From: Clostridia bacterium
Lineage (GTDB): Bacteria > Bacillota_A > Clostridia > Christensenellales > UBA1242
Length of the DNA stretch: 42,513 bases
Direction: 5' to 3'
Assembly (NCBI GenBank): GCA_028701635.1
Contig: JAQVQJ010000002.1
Coordinates: forward strand, 1-42,513
Below are positions 16,734-25,192 of this stretch, piece after piece. The notes under the pieces are model-generated. The model was not told the DNA's origin. It saw only the letters and a list, made by a program, of their open reading frames with translations, and searched no databases. The position numbers and the translations under genes were made by a program. Position 1 is the first letter of the stretch; every line of letters begins with the position of its first letter.

Positions 16734-17844
16734 TTGTTAATTTAATTAATTCTTCTACCTTATCTAATCTTTCCCAAGGTAGTATATCTATTTGGACTCC
16801 TACTTGTCCGTAAGCTGCTAATGGATATAAATTATCGTATCTTATTTCACTAATTATATCTCTTGGTTTAAAGTTAAATACTTCTTTTATAACTTCAAGT
16901 AATTTATCTTCTTTTACTTTTGAAGTACCAAATGTATTTATTGAAATACTAACTGGTTCTTCTATCCCTATTGCATATGCAATTCCTATTTCACATTTAT
17001 CTGCTAGTTTACTTGAAACAATATTTTTGGCAATATATCTTGCATAATAACTTGCTGATCTATCTACTTTTGAAAAGTCTTTACCACTCCATGTTCCACC
17101 ACCATGAAGTGCTAATCCACCATAACTATCGCATTGTAATTTACGGCCAGTTAGTCCACTGTCTGCATATGATCCACCTTTAACGAATTCTCCTGTAGGA
17201 TTAATTAATATCTTTGTATCTTTAGATATTAACTTTTTAGGAATTGTTTTACTAATTACTTTTCTAATTAATGGTTCATATGTATCTCTTTTTACTTGTG
17301 GTTTGGTTTGCATTGAAACAACTACAGTTGTAACTGCAGTTGGTTTATCTTTTTCAAAATTTATTGATATCTGGCATTTGCCATCAATACCAAAGATATC
17401 ATTTTCTTTTTTATTTAATTTATCTAACTCTTTAGCAAGTTTTCTTGATAATACTACTGAAAGTGGCATTAACTCTTCTGTTTCATTTGTGGCATATCCA
17501 TACATAATACCTTGGTCTCCAGCACCACCTTTATCTACTCCAAGTGCTATATCATTTGATTGAGTAGAAATCTTTTCTTCTATTTGATATTCACTTCCGT
17601 TTAGTCCTATTTCATCTAAACTTTTTCTTGCTAAATCTTTAATGTATAAAGAAGCTTTGGTTGTTACTTCTCCAGCTATTACTAAAAGATTATCTTTGAT
17701 TAAGCATTCTATTCCTGCTCTTGTATCTTTATCTTCTTTAAGTAATTCGGTTAATATATAATCTGCTACACCATCACATATTTTATCTGGGTGTCCTTTT
17801 AATACTGTCTCGCTAGTTTTAATCACTATGTCACTCTCTTTCAA
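16723..17844 (-). CDS. metK: S-adenosylmethionine synthetase
   Basis: 373 aa, slightly shorter than cellular MetK (about 380-400). All signature motifs are present: GHPDKICD (17-24), GAGDQGIMYGYA (107-118) and GGGTWSGKDFSKVDRS (about 240-255) with the Lys/Asp residues for ATP and metal. It makes SAM from methionine and ATP in the cytosol. The gene overlaps the ParB-methyltransferase gene by 14 bp and HNH by 11 bp, so it is a co-translated part of the phage operon and probably feeds the methyltransferases. Confidence 0.93.
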   Translation of the reverse strand: MKESDIVIKTSETVLKGHPDKICDGVADYILTELLKEDKDTRAGIECLIKDNLLVIAGEVTTKASLYIKDLARKSLDEIGLNGSEYQIEEKISTQSNDIALGVDKGGAGDQGIMYGYATNETEELMPLSVVLSRKLAKELDKLNKKENDIFGIDGKCQISINFEKDKPTAVTTVVVSMQTKPQVKRDTYEPLIRKVISKTIPKKLISKDTKILINPTGEFVKGGSYADSGLTGRKLQCDSYGGLALHGGGTWSGKDFSKVDRSASYYARYIAKNIVSSKLADKCEIGIAYAIGIEEPVSISINTFGTSKVKEDKLLEVIKEVFNFKPRDIISEIRYDNLYPLAAYGQVGVQIDILPWERLDKVEELIKLTNEH

Positions 17845-19147
17845 ATTCTTCTATTTCTGATAATGGTGTTTTTACTCCATCTCTAATTAAATAACAATCT
17901 TCGTTTGATTCTTTAAAATCAATGTATCTTTTAACTATTACATCTACATATGTTTCATCTAGTTCATTGATAAATGCTTTTCTATTTAATTGTTCACATG
18001 CAATTAATGTTGACCCACTACCACCAAATGGATCTAATACATTTTCTCCGCCTCTAGAGCTGTACTTTAATAAATCCCCAAGTAAAGATATTGGTTTCAT
18101 TGTTGGGTGTAAGTCATTCTTTGCAGGTTTATCATGATTTAACACACTATTTTTAAGAGAATAAATATCTTCAAGTCTTTGAACTAGCTCATCCTTTTTC
18201 ATTGATTTGAAGTCTAAACTTGGTGCATCAATTACTGTTGTTTTAGTTCTATCATCAATAAAGTAATGTGCTTTACCTTCTTTCCATCCATAATAGATAC
18301 ATTCATGTCTCCATTGGAAATCTTGTCTTCCAAGTACTAATGTGTTCTTATTCCAAATTAATTGTTGTCTTGGTTTAAGTCCATTTATTTGTAATGCTTT
18401 ATCAAACTCTACAAGTGAACTTGAGCCATGGCATACATAATAAACACCGCCTTGCTTCAAGACTTCTTTCATATTTTTAAATGCTTTAACTAAAAACTCT
18501 AGGAAGTCATCACTTGACATATTATCGTTTTTAATTCTTCTGTTATCAAATTGTTCGTTGGTATCTCCCTTATTTCCAACATCCACATTATATGGTGGAT
18601 CAGTTAATATCATATCAATTGTATTTCCATCTACTAATCTTTTTATATCTTCTTCGTTAGTAGAATCTCCACAAGCAAGTCTATGTTTACCTAAAAGGTA
18701 AATATCTCCTTGTTTACTAAAAGGAATATCTAGTACATGTTCGTTTGGGTCAAAGTCATCTTCAAACACTTCCTCTTCAAACTCTTCAAACTCAAAGCCA
18801 AACATACTCATATCTATTCCATCGATATTTTCAAGTTCAATCTTAAGTTTGTCTAAATCCCAACTTGCAATTTCTCCGACTTTATTATCTGCAAGTCTAA
18901 AGGCTTTTACTTGTTCTGGTGTTAAGTCACTTGCAACTATACATGGAACTTCTTCCATCCCAAGTCTTAAAGCTGCTTTTAATCTAGTGTGTCCTGCAAT
19001 AATAACTTTGTTCCTGTCAATGACAATAGGAACTTTAAAGCCAAACTCTTTAATTGAATTTGCTACTGCTTCAACAGCTTCTTCATTATATCTTGGGTTA
19101 TTTTCGTATTCCTTTAGTTCGTTTACGCTTATGTTTGTTATTTGCAT
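17831..19147 (-). CDS. ParB-domain DNA methyltransferase (N6A/N4C)
   Basis: 438 aa. Residues 1-95 are a ParB/Srx-like nuclease domain (ENNPRYNEEAV, then GHTRLKAALRLG). Residues 155-415 are a beta-class DNA methyltransferase: motif IV DPPY at 183-186 comes before motif I FGGSG at 374-378. This fusion is common in phages of Firmicutes and protects phage DNA, or modifies it for packaging. It overlaps the HTH gene above by 50 bp in another frame. Confidence 0.9.
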   Translation of the reverse strand: MQITNISVNELKEYENNPRYNEEAVEAVANSIKEFGFKVPIVIDRNKVIIAGHTRLKAALRLGMEEVPCIVASDLTPEQVKAFRLADNKVGEIASWDLDKLKIELENIDGIDMSMFGFEFEEFEEEVFEDDFDPNEHVLDIPFSKQGDIYLLGKHRLACGDSTNEEDIKRLVDGNTIDMILTDPPYNVDVGNKGDTNEQFDNRRIKNDNMSSDDFLEFLVKAFKNMKEVLKQGGVYYVCHGSSSLVEFDKALQINGLKPRQQLIWNKNTLVLGRQDFQWRHECIYYGWKEGKAHYFIDDRTKTTVIDAPSLDFKSMKKDELVQRLEDIYSLKNSVLNHDKPAKNDLHPTMKPISLLGDLLKYSSRGGENVLDPFGGSGSTLIACEQLNRKAFINELDETYVDVIVKRYIDFKESNEDCYLIRDGVKTPLSEIEEFERE

Positions 19148-19631
19148 CTATATCCCCTATCTCTAAACGATCCCAGTCGTTTTCATTTTTCTTATTTATT
19201 ATCTTTTGTTCAGATAATTCTATTTCATATTTCTTTTCACTAAATTCTTTACCGAAGTTAACAATTAATAAATACCTAGCGACTCCCATATCTCCAATAA
19301 TAGTCCTTGTTTGTTTTATGATTTTCTTCTTTGTACCTGTTGGTGTTTGTTCTATTATTTGGTCTTCGTTGGTAATAGTAAATCCCATTGCCCTTTCATA
19401 CATTTTTTCAAGCAAAGATTTTTTAAGTAAGTTTCTTCCATCCTCATATGCAGTATCAACATCTTTATACTTTTTTCTTAATGCATATAAAGTGCTTTCT
19501 GCAATTCCTAACTCACTTGCTATTATTCCCATTCCACATGATCTACTTGCTAGGTCTTTAATTAACTTAAGTTTTGATTTTAGTGTTCCTTCTTTCTTCC
19601 ATACTTGATAATTATCTTTTCTCAAAATCAT
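19098..19631 (-). CDS. HTH protein, small-terminase-like
   Basis: About 177 aa. A helix-turn-helix at about 30-50 (GIIASELGIAESTLYALRKKY) is followed by helices, a beta hairpin with PTGTKKKIIKQ and a basic tail (HKRKRTKG). The build resembles phage small terminase or transposase-like DNA-binding proteins. The ATG at 19631 lies right against a GAGG; a TTG at 19625 is better spaced, so the start is uncertain. It is the first gene after promoter element copy 2 and may be a regulator of the operon. Confidence 0.6.
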   Translation of the reverse strand: MILRKDNYQVWKKEGTLKSKLKLIKDLASRSCGMGIIASELGIAESTLYALRKKYKDVDTAYEDGRNLLKKSLLEKMYERAMGFTITNEDQIIEQTPTGTKKKIIKQTRTIIGDMGVARYLLIVNFGKEFSEKKYEIELSEQKIINKKNENDWDRLEIGDIDANNKHKRKRTKGIRK

Positions 19632-19715
19632 TCCTCATTTCTTTTGAAAGATTTAGAGGAACTACGACTATTTCTCGCACTGCTTGTGCAGTAGGTAATT
19701 TACCAGCTCATTGTG

Positions 19716-19765
19716 ATTATACCGCTTTTACTTTTTTCTTTGGGTTGTCTAAGAGCATACAAATT
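19716..19765 (-). promoter_or_regulatory. Promoter element (copy 2)
   Basis: Box GTATGCTCTTAGACAACCC on the minus strand, then 20 bp, then TATAAT (complement of 19716-19721). It is about 80 bp upstream of the HTH gene and should drive the HTH, ParB-methyltransferase, metK and HNH genes. A hairpin ACTGC/GCAGT (about 19679-19692) lies in the 5' leader. Confidence 0.65.
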
Positions 19766-19766
19766 A

Positions 19767-19796
19767 AAAAGAGCTAATCTTTTAAGACTAACTCTT
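19767..19796 (-). terminator. Terminator of the lipoprotein gene
   Basis: Minus-strand stem AGAGTTAGTCTT / AAGATTAGCTCT with two G-U pairs, followed by T-rich sequence. It lies 25 bp beyond the stop of the gene at 19820 and directly upstream of promoter copy 2. Confidence 0.7.
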
Positions 19797-19819
19797 CTTA
19801 TTCAAAAATAACTATTTGT

Positions 19820-20318
19820 TTACTTTAATTCATTGCCTAGCATAATAAATAATGCTTTTAATTGCTCTACATTGCTTTTAGAAAGGTTAACTATATATAG
19901 TTCTTTATTACCATAGATGTCTAATTCTAATATTGCTTTTTTCTCTGTACAATAATGGAGCGAATATTTTATTTTATTTAATGTCGAATCTCCCTTTGTT
20001 TTATTAATTGAAATGAATGACATACTGTTATCTAATTCAACATAATCTTTTAATGTAATTTCTTCTATATTTTTACTAATTGCATTGAAAGCAGAGTATA
20101 CTTCATCAAGTATTTTTTTATCTGGATTTGTCTTCGCATAATGACCTTGTATCGTATAAGCCTCTACTGTTACATATGAAGACTCCATATCATTAATAAA
20201 ATATTTCAAATCTTTCTCATATCTATTATTGCCTGTTTCACACCCAACTAATAAAATTGAAAACAAAAGTACAGCAAATATAATTCTAATTTTTTTAAGT
20301 ATTTTTCATCACTCCTAT
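19820..20318 (-). CDS. Putative lipoprotein with disrupted start
   Basis: The open frame from TTG 20266 gives 148 aa beginning FSILLVGC, a lipobox. Upstream the same frame continues without an ATG to KILKKIRIIFAVLLF, making a perfect lipoprotein signal peptide. An ATG with AGGAG just before it (about 20306) is one base out of frame: ATG, five A, TACTT, where four A would join it to the signal. The mature part is acidic, no family known. A prophage lipoprotein in this place could block superinfection. It may be a frameshifted pseudogene, or start at ATA or TTG. Confidence 0.55.
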
Positions 20319-20353
20319 GTGACAATAATATCATGTTTTATGTCCATTTTTCA

Positions 20354-20432
20354 ATTTTCCTTTATTTTCCCTTAAAAGTATATATAAAGGTATCTAAACA
20401 TACTCTATTTTACCCTTGATGGATTCATAAAC
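20354..20432. repeat. 79-bp module-boundary repeat R1
   Basis: A 41-bp left arm (ATTTTCCTTTATTTTCCC...GGTATC), a 12-bp centre and a 26-bp right arm (ATTTTACCC...CATAAAC). By eye both arms are identical to R2 (26638); the centre differs. It marks the left edge of the cargo island. Confidence 0.85.
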
Positions 20433-20468
20433 ACAGATTATTGAATAGATTAATTTTAAAAAAGAAAA

Positions 20469-20491
20469 GGTGGAGTACAAACCCTACCACC
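20469..20491 (-). terminator. Terminator of the NPNN-repeat gene
   Basis: Minus strand: GGTGG / CCACC stem with an 11-13 base loop, followed by TTTTCTTTTTT. It lies 15 bp beyond the stop at 20506. Confidence 0.65.
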
Positions 20492-20505
20492 CTGATCCCA
20501 AACTA

Positions 20506-20691
20506 CTATCTACTTTTTGTTTTAGAATTGTTTGGATTCTTTTGATTTGCTCTGTTATCTACTTTCGCCTTGTAACTCGAATTGTTCGGATTACTCTGGT
20601 TTGAGCGATTATTCACTGAACCTCTATAAGCTGCGTTATTTGGATTCATTGAATTTGAGCGTTGGTTATTGGATTGATTACCTTTACCCAT
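20506..20691 (-). CDS. Small NPNN-repeat protein
   Basis: 61 aa, rich in Asn, Ser, Lys and Arg. Three imperfect units of about 17 residues share the pattern NPNNxxYxxxVxNRxNQ (NPNNAAYRG, NPNNSSYKA, NPNNSKTK). A very strong Shine-Dalgarno (GAGGAGGT) precedes the ATG. The NPNN..Y motif recalls small widespread proteins with QMNPNN.AY, of unknown function. It is probably disordered and basic, so nucleic-acid binding is possible. It lies below the 557-aa gene in cargo block A. Confidence 0.6.
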   Translation of the reverse strand: MGKGNQSNNQRSNSMNPNNAAYRGSVNNRSNQSNPNNSSYKAKVDNRANQKNPNNSKTKSR

Positions 20692-20732
20692 CTTGTTACC
20701 TCCTCTCTGTCTGAGATAGCTTATTTGAATGC

Positions 20733-22406
20733 TCAGTCAGGATTTGGTACATTTATTATATCATAATTGTATAAATTAAAAAGTAATTTGTTTATAACCA
20801 TTTCATGATTTTTAAAAATATCTTGAAATTCTTGTGGCGCATATGACATAAGTTTATTAAAATTTCTTTCGACCACAATCATTACTTGTTTTAGAGTTTC
20901 AATATATGTTTTGTCTTCTTTGATAATCTTACTATTGACTCCAAAGTGATTAACATGACATAATAAACTACTCAAGCTGTATAATCCATTAAAAAAGTCA
21001 GAATCAACTTTAGTTAAAAATTGATTATCCTCTATCATATTTTTAATAATCTGCCAGTTACTTGGAATAGTTTTACCATCAAATAACCATGAGTTAGGTT
21101 GTTTTATTTTATCTACCTTTATCCTAACATTGTAATTTTTTGAAAAGTATTCCTTATAGAAATTTAAGTTTTTTTGATAGTATTGTTCAGTTGTGATTTT
21201 GTCGATTCCAACCATATTCATTTTCTTATGATCAAACCCAGGTTCATATATACCCTTATACATTCTTATTACATAGTTAGCGTTATTATACCTTTGTATA
21301 TCCGTATAACATTGAAAGACTTCAATTTTTGATTCATCCATTTTTAAAATCTGATCTATATATGAAACATCTTCTAACACTTGTCTAATCTTAGGATAAA
21401 AAATGAAATCTTTTTTATGGTAGTAACCAATCAACAAATCACGTATGTCTTCCGCTAAAATATCAATCAATTTACCTATAGTCGTTTTCTTTCTTTCTCC
21501 AAAACCATTTTTAATATGTGGTGCTGTTATTCCTATATTCAACATTGAATACTCTGCCCTTATGTTATAAGGATTTTGGTTGTAGTCTATAGGCGAAAAA
21601 TCACTTGCAATTTCTTTTGGTGTTCTATCAAATTGATTAAAATCATCTTGGAATATAAAGAATCTTGGAATAGCATTTTCAATTAGCTTAATATCAAAAC
21701 TACTATTAAACTGATTGATGCTTTCTATGGCTTTTATAATTTCATAGAAAGTTCCCATCATTTCTATCAGTATTTCAAAAACATAATATAACTCGAATAT
21801 AAACGCTCCGTTAAAAGGAGCAAGGATTTTATCGTTTGAATATAACGTGGGATGAGACATATAATTGCATTCTTTTACCCATGCTTTCATATTAGCTTTA
21901 GCATCTGCAGTTATATGAGCTAAATCTATTAAATCATCAATTGAATTTACATTTTTCTTTAGTGATTTGGAAATCCAATAATATTTTTTATTTGTTTCTT
22001 TTTTGCCTTGTTTAAACCACACACTAGAGTCTTTAAACATTATTGAAATATGTGCCTCATCTAATTCAGCTTGTTCCAAATATAAATCATACAAATCTTT
22101 TCCATTATTAATTACAATATTCATAATCATATTTGATTCTATTAGTTTTCTCAATAAAATAAATATCCCACTAACATTGTTTATCTTACCAGTTATGAAT
22201 TCATCATGACTTTTATAATTGCTATTCAACAAAACTACTATTGAATCTAAAGTGTCAACGAATTGTCTTAAAATGGATGCGTGAACTTTGACATATTCAT
22301 AATTCCTTTTAGATATATGTTCTATGTACTCGTTTAAAACTGAAACATAATTTGAGATTTTATCAATATCAAGTTTTAAGTTTTTAATCCAAATCTGTTC
22401 GCCCAT
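20733..22406 (-). CDS. 557-aa protein with two DUF5677-like halves
   Basis: Helical, no named domain with certainty. The protein appears to be two related halves. Residues about 75-215 contain an LRKLIESNMI helix and end in NYMSHPTLYS; residues about 330-520 contain IRQVLEDVSYI and end in SLLCHVNHFG. Each half so has an R..E helix and a terminal H motif, resembling DUF5677/HEPN-like proteins found in defence islands. It begins with a good RBS (AGAGGGG). The duplication is read by eye and approximate. Role unknown; anti-phage cargo is the best guess. Confidence 0.55.
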   Translation of the reverse strand: MGEQIWIKNLKLDIDKISNYVSVLNEYIEHISKRNYEYVKVHASILRQFVDTLDSIVVLLNSNYKSHDEFITGKINNVSGIFILLRKLIESNMIMNIVINNGKDLYDLYLEQAELDEAHISIMFKDSSVWFKQGKKETNKKYYWISKSLKKNVNSIDDLIDLAHITADAKANMKAWVKECNYMSHPTLYSNDKILAPFNGAFIFELYYVFEILIEMMGTFYEIIKAIESINQFNSSFDIKLIENAIPRFFIFQDDFNQFDRTPKEIASDFSPIDYNQNPYNIRAEYSMLNIGITAPHIKNGFGERKKTTIGKLIDILAEDIRDLLIGYYHKKDFIFYPKIRQVLEDVSYIDQILKMDESKIEVFQCYTDIQRYNNANYVIRMYKGIYEPGFDHKKMNMVGIDKITTEQYYQKNLNFYKEYFSKNYNVRIKVDKIKQPNSWLFDGKTIPSNWQIIKNMIEDNQFLTKVDSDFFNGLYSLSSLLCHVNHFGVNSKIIKEDKTYIETLKQVMIVVERNFNKLMSYAPQEFQDIFKNHEMVINKLLFNLYNYDIINVPNPD

Positions 22407-22447
22407 GACTGATACCCCTCTCTAATACAGTTGTTTCTTAATTTACT

Positions 22448-22540
22448 CATATTTACCCAATAAAGTATATGAGTTTCTCATGTAGGTATATCATTTACCC
22501 ATTTAAGACGTTATAAACTGCAATTGTCAGTGGTATTGCT
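22448..22540. repeat. Degenerate boundary repeat R4
   Basis: Keeps the order of the 79-bp repeat with changes and small insertions: ATTTACCCAATAAAGTATAT, then GGTATATCA, ATTTACCC, TATAAAC and GCAATTGTCA. The last parts also match the flank of R2 (GCAATTATCA). It lies between cargo blocks A and B. Confidence 0.45.
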
Positions 22541-22552
22541 TAATGCTATTAT

Positions 22553-22641
22553 ATGAAAAAACAGCACTATTTGTTAGAAATTATTAACTATTGTTAATTA
22601 TCTTATTTTCTAATATTATATAATGCTGTTTATTTTTTCAT
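22553..22641. terminator. Large bidirectional stem-loop after the R-M genes
   Basis: Nested inverted repeats: AACAGCA / TGCTGTT (560-566 and 624-630), TTAGAAA / TTTCTAA, and an inner TTAAC / GTTAA, flanked by A- and T-runs. On the minus strand it ends GCTGTTTTTTC, a good terminator for the restriction operon; it can also act on the + strand. Confidence 0.65.
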
Positions 22642-22653
22642 TAAAATAATTTA

Positions 22654-24132
22654 TTAAATGGAAATTCCATATTTTGCAATGGTCAAATCTTCAATGTGTT
22701 TAGTGATATCTTGACCATAATTATTATGGATTATTTCGTTAATTTGGTTATAATCAGCTAATGAATCTTTGTTCGATAAACACTCTTTGCTTAAATATGT
22801 TGCAAGAGTTTCTGCTTTGACAATAACAATTTTATAACCTTTTAAATCTAAGACTGCCCCTCTGCTAAATCTAGGTGCAACAACGATACAATATTTAGAC
22901 CTGTTCTTATCTATGTGTCTATTAAGTCTAGCTGGGTTTAATTGATTCGCAGCTGTACCAGTTTTAGCATCAACATTAACCTTATAATGATTAATACCAT
23001 AATCTGGATCCTGCATAGTACATAATATATCAGTTTCTCCAGCACCACTTAAAATTTCTACATTCAATGCTTCTCTAAATAGTTCAAATACTGGTTTCAA
23101 TGAATTCTCGAAATCTTTACCATCTCTACTACCATATTTTGATTTATGTGTCATATCAGCTAATGTGTTAATAATGTCTCTTTGCTTTTCATAACTTGGG
23201 AATACTACCGCAAGGTACTTAATTAATTCGTTTTCATATAAGTCCTCAATCCACTCTTTTCTTGAAAAAACATGACTATTATCAAGTGAAGTTGGTGTAT
23301 CAAATGGAGAATATTTACTTAATAATGCATTGGTGGCTTCTATTAATTCTGGATTTAATATTACATAACCAGGAACTAATTCTCTAGAAACAACAGAATC
23401 AGTTCTATATGTATTTGTGTTTCCATGTCTAAAAGAGAAAGTTTGATTATTATTGTGGTTTCTATCAGCTTTAAATTTTAAAACATCAAATCCTTGAAAT
23501 ATTGTCATGAAATAATATTTAGCCTCATGTAAGCAGTTCGCAAATAAGTCTCCCTCATTATTATCTTCGAATAATCTCTTCTTCTCATGGAATGGTAAAT
23601 TTCTATATTCTAAAATACTTGAAACAAGTTCTTCATAAATTTCTGAATTTATACTTTTAATGAATGGTAAAAACCAAATAAATTCATCTATATAAAGTTT
23701 GTTACCAATTCTTTCTTCAGTTAATAACTTTAGGATAAGTCTGCCAGCGTATATCTTAATATCTTGAGGGGTTTTACTATATGGATGTGGATACTGAATA
23801 GAAAATAAATTAACTAGCATATTTTTGTTTTTGGCATTGGTATCATGAATCATATTAAAAGTCGTTTGCGTTGGAATAAAAACTCCATTTGAACTTTTAT
23901 ACCCAAACATGTAAAAACACATTTGACTAAATCTAACACCCATTGTACTTAAAGACCCCATAGAGGTTCTTCCAGTATATGCATTTTTTTCTCTCAATTT
24001 TTCTTGAATTTGTTCTTTGTCAAAGTCTTTAGTATCATATACAACTTCTACATATGACTTAATTAATTCATTCGAACTAATATTCTTTTGAAAAATCCAT
24101 TTGTTATCTTTGCTTCTTTCTAATTCAATCAT
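22654..24132 (-). CDS. Type II restriction endonuclease, AlwI-like
   Basis: 492 aa from ATG 24132 (GGAG nine bases upstream; a TTG two codons earlier is less likely). The C-terminal domain shows a PD-(D/E)XK site: DGKDFE (E342), SGAGETDI (D368) and VNVDAK (D388, K390). This matches the AlwI/BspD6I group of type IIS-like nucleases. The N-terminal 300 residues should recognise DNA. It overlaps the methyltransferase above by 8 bp. Type IIS sites are asymmetric and need two methylations, which fits the two methyltransferases upstream. Confidence 0.75.
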   Translation of the reverse strand: MIELERSKDNKWIFQKNISSNELIKSYVEVVYDTKDFDKEQIQEKLREKNAYTGRTSMGSLSTMGVRFSQMCFYMFGYKSSNGVFIPTQTTFNMIHDTNAKNKNMLVNLFSIQYPHPYSKTPQDIKIYAGRLILKLLTEERIGNKLYIDEFIWFLPFIKSINSEIYEELVSSILEYRNLPFHEKKRLFEDNNEGDLFANCLHEAKYYFMTIFQGFDVLKFKADRNHNNNQTFSFRHGNTNTYRTDSVVSRELVPGYVILNPELIEATNALLSKYSPFDTPTSLDNSHVFSRKEWIEDLYENELIKYLAVVFPSYEKQRDIINTLADMTHKSKYGSRDGKDFENSLKPVFELFREALNVEILSGAGETDILCTMQDPDYGINHYKVNVDAKTGTAANQLNPARLNRHIDKNRSKYCIVVAPRFSRGAVLDLKGYKIVIVKAETLATYLSKECLSNKDSLADYNQINEIIHNNYGQDITKHIEDLTIAKYGISI

Positions 24133-25192
24133 TTTCAAGTTCTCCTATGCCCTTAACAATGTTTTTACTAAACAACGGTGGTATCGCTTCACCAATAACT
24201 GTTCTAATTAAATTATCAGTACACCACTCTGGCAAATCCATATTCTCAGGAAGTGATGATACAATAAATAATTCTTTTAATGTTAAAACTCTCGCATCAG
24301 AATATGTTCCATCTGGTAATTCTCTTCCAGGATGAACATTGTTGTGACCACCCATATTGCCATTATTCATGGCTCTTGCTGGAGATGGTTCATCCCATTT
24401 CATTCTTTTGTATGTGTTATGAAAACCTTTAACTGGTTGCCCATCTTTTTTCTTCGGATAATATATTGGATTCTTTAGAGCTGATTTACCTTCTGGTGTG
24501 TGTTTCATCGCTAATATTTCACGATCATTATGTTTTTTAGCAAAATGCCACTTAATCCCACTATCTTGTCCTGATTCTAGCGTTGGCAAATGTCCTATGC
24601 TTTCTCTTAAAGTAATTCTTTTTTGTTCTTTAGGATTTGACCAAGTTAGTCCTTTTTTATACATTTTAATAAACCCTCTTGGTCTACTTTGTGGAACGCC
24701 ATAATCAGCAGCATTCAACACGAAAGCTTCATAATCATATTTGTCGGAATATTTCCTTTCGATAATTTCTTCAAGCTTCAATATTTCTCCATCATATGGA
24801 AAATATAATTGTAAAAATTTTGGAACATTTTCGATTAATATATAGTCAAAATCATGATTATCCATAATATCAAAAGCATAAAATATTAAATAATTTCTCT
24901 TATCGGTAGAATACTCTTTTTTACCCAATGTACTCATACCCTGACAAGGAGGAGTTGCTATTAAGAATTTCGGATTATTTTTCTTTATATCAGCTAGAAC
25001 TTTATTAAAAATATCTTCATCACAAATTGAACCAGTAATCATATTTGCATTAGGATAAAAATATTCATATAACTTCGCTCTTCTTGGTAGTAATTCATTG
25101 GCTGTTTTAATGTCGATACCAATTTCTTCAAAGTAATATTCAGCTATTCCTGAACTAGAAAACAACGAAGCACCAATGATTTTATTTGCCAT
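24125..25192 (-). CDS. DNA cytosine-5 methyltransferase A
   Basis: 355 aa. Motif IV TPPCQG (PCQ at 82-84 with the catalytic Cys), motif VI ENVP (121-124), motif VIII QSRPR, and motif X GEAIPP near the end. Motif I is atypical: SLFSSSGIAEYYF instead of FAGIGG. It is a paralogue of the next gene and overlaps it by 11 bp. Each should protect one strand of an asymmetric site for the adjacent endonuclease. Confidence 0.88.
   Translation of the reverse strand: MANKIIGASLFSSSGIAEYYFEEIGIDIKTANELLPRRAKLYEYFYPNANMITGSICDEDIFNKVLADIKKNNPKFLIATPPCQGMSTLGKKEYSTDKRNYLIFYAFDIMDNHDFDYILIENVPKFLQLYFPYDGEILKLEEIIERKYSDKYDYEAFVLNAADYGVPQSRPRGFIKMYKKGLTWSNPKEQKRITLRESIGHLPTLESGQDSGIKWHFAKKHNDREILAMKHTPEGKSALKNPIYYPKKKDGQPVKGFHNTYKRMKWDEPSPARAMNNGNMGGHNNVHPGRELPDGTYSDARVLTLKELFIVSSLPENMDLPEWCTDNLIRTVIGEAIPPLFSKNIVKGIGELEND

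Noticed and set aside
20532..20714. + strand frame opposite the NPNN-repeat gene
   Set aside because: Shadow of the repeat coding sequence, no ribosome binding site.
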